A stretch of DNA of 64,000 nucleotides. Origin: Ophiura sarsii. Lineage: Eukaryota > Echinodermata > Ophiuroidea > Amphilepidida > Ophiuridae. The notes below the pieces were generated by a model. That model was not told the origin of the DNA. It did no database searches and saw only the letters and a program-made list of their open reading frames with translations. Both the position numbers and the translations under genes were made by a program. The DNA is taken from assembly GCA_035610835.1 (NCBI GenBank), contig CM069446.1, forward strand, positions 759,001-823,000, written 5' to 3'. Shown in pieces: positions 57,886 to 64,000 of the stretch (position 1 is its first letter; every line of letters begins with the position of its first letter).

Positions 57886-58131
57886 TCATCCATTGGATGG
57901 TTTTACCTTCGTTACGATTTTAAATATCATTCCTTTTGCTAGTGGAGCGAGTATGTTATCCCCTACATGTTTACACGAATCGGTAATACCGGACGAAGAT
58001 GGCATTTCCAAACCATCGGTACAATTATATCCTATTGTGTGAACAGCGGTGGCAAGTATCCTTTTATTATCACAAAAGCGAAACATGAGTCTCAACTGAA
58101 TTAGCATATTGGCAATACTTTGATAAATCAT
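57886..58131 (-). CDS. Unrecognised 81-codon frame
   Basis: A minus-strand frame with balanced composition, including HTIGYNCTDGLEMPSSSG and DSCKHVGDNILAPLAKG, in unique sequence outside the duplicated families. The plus-strand frame opposite it looks like its shadow. Possible acceptor-like positions (TAATTCAG, AATAAAAG) lie within it. I recognise no family. It could be one exon of a larger gene. Confidence 0.25.
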   Translation of the reverse strand: MIYQSIANMLIQLRLMFRFCDNKRILATAVHTIGYNCTDGLEMPSSSGITDSCKHVGDNILAPLAKGMIFKIVTKVKPSNG

Positions 58132-59941
58132 ACTCGATGTCTGTTTAATGTTGCGGGCAACAAAGTAATACAGGATGCAACAGTTAGCAGTTAATTTAGT
58201 TTAACTGCATTTGGCATAGCTCGGTCTTATGGACAGCTTAGCTACATTTATGTCTATTACATATGACGGTTTGATACCATAAAATGTGCTAACATAAACT
58301 GTGAACGACATAATAAATCAAATAGTCGGATGTAGACTAGTTGTTCTTGATAAATGACAGAAACAAAAGATCATTGACAACAACTATCTAATCTATTTTA
58401 AATGTCACAAGTATGGCAATTGAGCTAAAATGCCAATTTTAAACTTAATTTTCCTCTGGCACTGTGTTAATTTCACGGCAATGATTATGGTAGTGGGCAT
58501 AAATATGCGTTTCATCATGTCACCATTCTTCAGAAAGATGGAGTAGCAATGGTAAATAAAACGACTCGCTAATGGTGTAATACCACGTGCATTAATGTTC
58601 TATGCTAATAATATTTCGTTTATTCATATCACTTGAAGCAAATCAATCACCACGCACCACTGTATATATGGGGAGTTACGCTGCAGGGTTTTCCATTACT
58701 GATGTCAAGTTTTTAATGGAATCATTTGAACATCAAACGTAATAGGGCCTAGTTGTTTTGATAATGGTCTCATTGCACAAAATATATATTGGGGACAAGG
58801 CTGAAAAGTGGAAGGACGATATTGAGCGTAAAAACTTTCACCATGTTCAATTTAGGTTTTCTACTGATTTTTGTTGTTGAACGCTATTCAACAACTCGGG
58901 TTCAGCGCGTCTACGCCGCAACCTGATAACTCAAACCCATCACTGAATAAAGTGACACAAAAACGTAACAGAGAAAATAGGTTTTCATTCTTGAGATAAG
59001 ATGCAAACTCAGTCTGTTAGGGAATCAAACCATAATATTGATGTATTATTATTGCTTTTGGTTGTGTACTGAAACTATTGACGCATAGTCGTGTTAATCA
59101 AGTGATATCCATGTTAGATATAATTTGCTATAGAAAATGATAGAATGATCTGAAATGGATGCGCTATAGACGATCTGAGGCACAATTTGTTTGCAGGGAT
59201 CATCCATGATATTTGTATTCTTTTCATTTTGGCCATAGTGTTGTTACAGCAAATTACTTTTACAATTATTTCTTTTTAGAATTTGGTTGCGAGAACACAG
59301 GTCTTAAACCACTTCAAGAAAATTGCAAGGCATTAAGTGTCTCAAATTGTCACCATTTGTCATGAATGATTGGTATAGTTTTCACCATTTTACGAGTAAG
59401 AATAACGTATGATGTAGCGTGACTTCGAATTTAGGAATAAAAATCGAATTTGTATGTCTTGCGTGCTGTTTGTTTAAAAGATGATTTTCATTTTTTTCAT
59501 TATTCTCAAATCTGGATAGGAATTAAACCCTAAACCCAAATCCTAAATATATATTAAGAGGGGGTATGTGTTTTTTGGGCTAGGTAAGGCAATAAGAGAT
59601 ATTGCAAATATCATATGCAGTAAATCTTAGCTTCAAAATTCATTTTATTTGATTGAAATCGAACATTTCCATTTTAACGTTGTGATTGAACAAAGTTATA
59701 TATGTGACGCGAATTTGTATCAACATGGCTGTTTCCTATTAGATTAACATGTAATATTTTTCGAGCAGTGATATTTTAACTACATTTTGTCAACATTATT
59801 ATCAAATGTTTAGTAAAGCATCATATATTCAAAAATTGTATTATAAGTATTGAATTTACTCTGAAATTGGATTCATATTTCTTAATTTTGGTGTATTTCT
59901 TATGTATTTCATTTTTTTTTACCTGCTAAAATATTTAACGA
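58132..59941. other. Non-coding, nothing recognised
   Basis: About 1.8 kb of AT-rich unique-looking sequence with no supported gene, RNA or element. Confidence 0.35.
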
Positions 59942-60486
59942 TTTGCCATGGCAACGGTATAAAAAGTATTAAATCAATTAATTGACTGTAGTTATCTTAG
60001 CAACACTTTGATTATGAATTACGAAAATTATTTTTTGCAAATTAATGTTAACAAATTGGATGTAAAGTTTGTTTACTAGTGCAAGTCGCCCTCTACGTTG
60101 TGTGATTTTTAAACCCCGATATCTCCGGCGAAACCTGGAAAAGCGCAATTTTGTCATACCGTTCTGACTAGACTATAACTCAAAAACGAAATGTCGGATT
60201 TGTATAATATTTGGTATACATATTAAGCCTATAAAGGGCTACAAAATCATGGAGTCCGAATTTAAAATTATTTTCCAAATTTGAATTATCATGCAAAATT
60301 ACCTGATTGGTCGCTCCCTGGTTGCCATAACAACGGTTTAAAAAATCCGGCTCCATGAATGTGTGCGGAATGTTATTGTTAAAATTCAACCCAAATACGT
60401 ACCAGTATACTACTATTTAGCGTTTTTAAGTTACATCCAGAACGGTGTGAAGTCAGTCAGAGGCCTTGAATGGTTACCATGGCAAC
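59942..60486. promoter_or_regulatory. Three RFX X-box-like motifs
   Basis: TTTGCCATGGCAAC (59942-59955), GTTGCCATAACAAC (60321-60334) and GTTACCATGGCAAC (60473-60486). The last two fit the X-box pattern RYYNYY-N2-RRNRAC exactly; the first misses one position. X-boxes are bound by RFX factors in animals. No nearby gene start is evident, so function is unproven. Confidence 0.35.
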
Positions 60487-60639
60487 CAGAGCGAAATTTT
60501 AGGTCAATTTTGAAAGTTTGCGATATGGGCTATATTATGGTATATAATACTTATGGGTCCAGTTTTGAGAAAGTTGTTCAAATCGATATCCTATATAGGG
60601 GCTTTTGACCCCAGACCACCCCCACCTTAACCTAGCCTA

Positions 60640-61960
60640 ACATATGATGATTTAAAGCGGTGGTGCGTGTTACGAAATTGAGGAAGAACGTTTAGACAAT
60701 GACCAATTGATATCGATAGCCAGTCTATTTTAAAAGGATTGATTGTCAATGTTGATAATCTAACCAATCATCTGGTTACTCAGTTTGCCCTGGATTAATA
60801 ACCATAAAGGACAGTTGAACTCGTATTGGCAATTTGTATCCTCACTTCGTTTTGCTTATAATACGAGAATAATCTGCTTATCAACCGCCAGGCAAATACA
60901 TCGAGGCACACAAAGGTCCATGACCTCTTTCCCGGCTCGTTTTGGCTAAGTAGGGGCACGTGAAGGCGCGTGACCTCTTTTCAAGTATCGTTTAGTTTTT
61001 ATCGTCATAAATATAACCATATAAGACAAACCAATGTTTGCTTGATTAGGTTACCTACCACGAGGTGTCTGGGAAACACTTATATTGCCTCTCATTCATC
61101 CAAATGGTGTTTTGATAAACTTAAACCGTCTGATTAAAGCTAGCATTAAGATTATGTCTGGGACAGATCCCTTGGCGTGGTTTACAAATTTCGAGTTCAT
61201 TATAGCGAGTCTTCGTTACAATGTATATGAGGCCACCATTGATTTATAGAAACCAATGTTATGCAATAGTATATACATCAGCTAATGAAACAAGACACTG
61301 TACAAATTATGAAATTGAGCAATGATTCTACACTTGAAGGGTGCTGAAGAATACTTATTTTCGTTGATGATAACAAACATAGATGCATTAATGCTTGCTC
61401 ATCTTTAATGGATTGTTCTCAAATTAACAGGATAACAAGAACATTAATTTGACAACATTAGGTTTCTAACGCTCGACGGATTATACAGAGATTGAAGGTC
61501 ATTAGAAACAGAGTCCTATTTTTGTATACACTGTATCTTTATTTTAAGCTTTTCAGGTTATCTATGTCGTTAAAAGGACAATAATTCAGGAGAAAGTGTT
61601 TATTACAATGTTTTCTGTAGTCAATGTACTTTTACCGTAACCTGCATCGCCTAATAGAACGATATCGGTCAACATTCCTTATAATACCACCAGAACACAA
61701 TACCCTACCCAATCGTACCCTGTCAACGACATTGACACTACGAGCACTTAATAAATATAATTATGTTATGTTTATGTTATAACTGTTTATTACTTTTAAG
61801 ATAAGTAAGTAATTGATCAATTTCACAAAAGGGCTCTGCTCAATAAATTGTTTCTGCTTTTTATAACTATCCTACTAGGATCTAAAGCCCAAGCCCTTTA
61901 CATAATTTCCAATCATCGATGAAGGTACTGTAAGTCTTGGACGGCACGAAATTAATTATA
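60640..61960 (+). repeat. Segmental duplication, 60.6-kb copy (family S, copy I)
   Basis: Parallel to 54655-56330 throughout: TTTGCTTGATTAGGTTACC, CCACGAGGTGTCTGGG, ATTATGTCTGGGACAGATCC, GGTTTCTAACGCTCGACGGATTA, AGGTTATC...GTCGTTAAAAGGACA. Confidence 0.8.
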
Positions 61961-62690
61961 GGTCAATACATGCGTATGTGTTGTTTAGGGAAGAATTAGA
62001 AAAATCAAAGTGCGCGCGCTGATGTTGAATTGTTGATGTGTGAATAATGGCACGAACCAACAGGTGGAGTGCTATTGTGAGCTTATAAACATTTGCGCAA
62101 GTGCATTGATTTTTCTGATTTATCGAGCAACAAAGCATACGCATGTATTGACCTAATTCATACACGACACTATACAAATCAAAATTTACAATTTAAGCAT
62201 AATTTTGATCTATGTAAAAACGAATAAAAACATGTTAACAAGTTTGCTAACACCCGCAGTGAAAATCGGCGAACCCGCGATTCCTGAACAACGAATCAAT
62301 ACAAAGAGCGCGGTGCGTACATTGAACGGTGCACACGCGGTATGCAATAGACACTTCAATGCCCTCCGCGTATTTAAGTTTCTGGCTTTCTGATTGGTTC
62401 GACACTACTTCGACTGTATGAATTATGATTACATCACTTAACTGTTACCATATACAATAATGTGTTTTTTCTTGCAAAAAGGGGGAAATTTATAATGAAA
62501 ATTAACATAGCAGCAGGTCGCAGTTCTGACCTAAAAGTAAAACTATGACACGTGGCCTGATTACGTATAAAGATGACCTTTGTAACTGAATTGGAGCCGT
62601 TCCTCTTGAAAGCCCTAGTAGCTGCTTCATGTGGAAATAAATTCCAAAATCTTGGGTAAATTTTCAACGGTTGCTATTTGATCATGCACC
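61960..62690 (+). repeat. Duplicated family P, copy 4
   Basis: CATGCGTATGTGTTGTTTAG, GAACCCGCGATTCCTGAACAACGAATCA and ACATAGCAGCAGGTCGCAGTTCTGACC match 56330-56960. Confidence 0.8.
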
Positions 62691-63170
62691 TACGGTAAAA
62701 TGCAATTCGTATTATATTCATTGTTCTGTTTTCGATATGGTAGTTCAGTATTTTATATGGCAGTTGAAATCATATTATTACTAGATCCTCGGTAATAAGT
62801 AGAGAACCCATCAAAGGAGTTTGAATTGTACTTATGTATTGAATTATGTTTGATTGGAAGTTCTAGCTGTATTTCTGATCACCTTGTCAATTACCAAATG
62901 CAATTTACACTGACATTGGGCTTTTACATTAATATCAAAGTGTAAATGCGATAATTACTTAACAGTTGGATGTGATGGAGATTTTATTTTTGTATGAAAA
63001 TCGCAGTCTGAATTCGTGGTGCACACCCATGGTATGAATACACAAGAAATGTTATTCCATTTATGAAAATCAGTATACATACGGCAGAAGATTACGCGGC
63101 ATTCATAATCATGAGAAAAGCCTCCTCAGACCTCTCTAAAATTCATCTAGATAATCCTCCTGTAGCAACA
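62691..63170. other. Non-coding, diverged family-S-like pieces in reverse
   Basis: CAATTTACACTGACATTGGGCTTTTACATTAAT (62905-62935) and GAAAATCGCAGTCTGAATTC (62996) resemble reverse complements of family-S segments near 23900 and 32935. No gene. Confidence 0.4.
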
Positions 63171-63181
63171 GGTTTTCGGGG

Positions 63182-63466
63182 TTGGTGTTCACTGCTCGAA
63201 GAAACTTCATAATGCAAGCGTCTAATGGCAATAGATTGCGTGGTATGGTACGTGTCGAAATGCATTATCGCGTAGCGTTTACAAGCCGTGGAAGAATCAC
63301 TCGAAATGAAAACGATGAGATTGTCAACGACATATTAAAGCTGTGTGATATCATGATATATCACGCAGGTAAGACTAATAATTGTGCAGCAATTTCCTCA
63401 AATGATTCAATTCCTCTTTGGTTGGTCTTCGTGTTTAACAACCCGGTTATGTTCGGGTGTACATGA
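63182..63466 (+). CDS. Unrecognised 94-codon frame with a splice-donor-like site
   Basis: The frame contains a protein-like middle (RVEMHYRVAFTSRGRITRN, then DEIVNDILKLCDIM) absent from the paralogous stretch at 50490-50600, while the sequence on both sides matches it. CACGCAG|GTAAGA at about 63362-63374 fits a strong 5' splice site. It may be a true exon ending there or an inserted fragment. No family recognised. Confidence 0.3.
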   Translation: MVFTARRNFIMQASNGNRLRGMVRVEMHYRVAFTSRGRITRNENDEIVNDILKLCDIMIYHAGKTNNCAAISSNDSIPLWLVFVFNNPVMFGCT

Positions 63467-63776
63467 AGTAGTGTCATTAAGCATGTTAAGGCTTCGATGA
63501 CGTTATTCAAATGCAACTTTAATTTTCACATGTCTTCCCTAAAAATCTTGCCATCATCCTCAACGTCATTCGAAATAACTGATTTTCGTAAACATCGTTA
63601 ATTTATTGATAACAACAGATGTTACAAACTTCGACGGCCTGTCTGGGAATATTCGTTTGCAAATTCAAAACATAAATCCTTCTCTTTACTAGTGATGAAT
63701 CGAAATTCAAACTATTTGTTCCTAAACAAATAAATTCATCATGTGGATAAATAGATATGAGTAATATTTCGTCTTT

Positions 63777-63826
63777 TTAGGCTATATAATGTGTGGAGTA
63801 AAAACTACACACATTATATAGCCTAA
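63777..63826. repeat. Perfect 19-bp hairpin within a wider inverted repeat
   Basis: TTAGGCTATATAATGTGTG (63777-63795) pairs perfectly with CACACATTATATAGCCTAA (63808-63826) across a 12-nt loop. Outside it, ATGTGGATAAATA (about 63741) and its near reverse complement TATTTTATCCACAT (about 63864-63877) form outer arms, making a roughly 140-bp fold-back. Confidence 0.75.
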
Positions 63827-64000
63827 ATGATAGTCAGTGAAACATTTCTGTGACCATCCTTGATATTTTATCCACATAATAAATTTACTTATTTATGTTT
63901 ATATTATGATTATTGATTCTTGGTTTAGAAGCAGTTAGAGGATAGGATGAGCTGAAGGCCTATAGATTATATAGATCTTCCCATCTGACTCATTAGCTCA

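Noticed and set aside
59523..59546. TAAACCCTAAACCCAAATCC, resembling telomere repeat
   Set aside because: Only two or three imperfect units and of plant type; too short to be a telomere remnant.

Overview
This window is a gene-poor, repeat-rich stretch of AT-rich eukaryotic nuclear DNA, most likely from a marine deuterostome invertebrate (an echinoderm or close relative is my best guess, by inference only). The grounds are an intronless aminergic-type GPCR with an animal seven-helix layout, eukaryotic tRNA-like genes with Pol III boxes and T-run terminators, a 5'-truncated LINE with a target-site duplication, and many hAT, PIF/Harbinger, Tc1/mariner and piggyBac-like non-autonomous transposons. 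There are no operons or other prokaryotic signs.

Layout. 0-3 kb: one confident protein gene (histamine H3/muscarinic-like GPCR, minus strand, 855-2216), then a small transposon made of short palindromes. 4-7.7 kb: a roughly 3 kb block bounded by perfect 25-bp inverted repeats; it holds a tandem array of tRNA-Thr(AGT)-like Pol III units, the last interrupted by a fold-back element. 8.4-9.3 kb: a 33-bp minisatellite. 9.8-13.2 kb: mariner-like and other inverted-repeat elements. 13-43 kb: a cluster of diverged segmental duplications of one non-coding unit, split by an hAT element (14.6-16.0 kb), a Harbinger element (18.4-20.2 kb), GAGTG/CACTC palindrome arrays (33-36 kb) and an element with identical 234-bp terminal direct repeats (37.9-39.5 kb). 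24.5-29.7 kb also holds one well-formed tRNA-Asn(GTT) gene and several tRNA-like remnants. 44-64 kb: a second duplicated family, a LINE copy (46.4-47.5 kb), a mariner fold-back, a piggyBac-like element, and an hAT nested inside another hAT (53.8-54.6 kb).

Several insertions can be dated and bounded because sister copies of the duplicated unit in the same window keep the empty site. The most notable observations are the Harbinger-like element that keeps a promoter-like core and a short basic reading frame, three unrelated element families built from dense arrays of their own short palindrome, the tandem tRNA-like array inside an inverted-repeat-bounded block, and the element with identical terminal repeats but no clear target duplication. 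I see no cooperating protein-coding system: apart from the GPCR, the coding content is transposon remains or unrecognised short reading frames. All alignments were made by eye.
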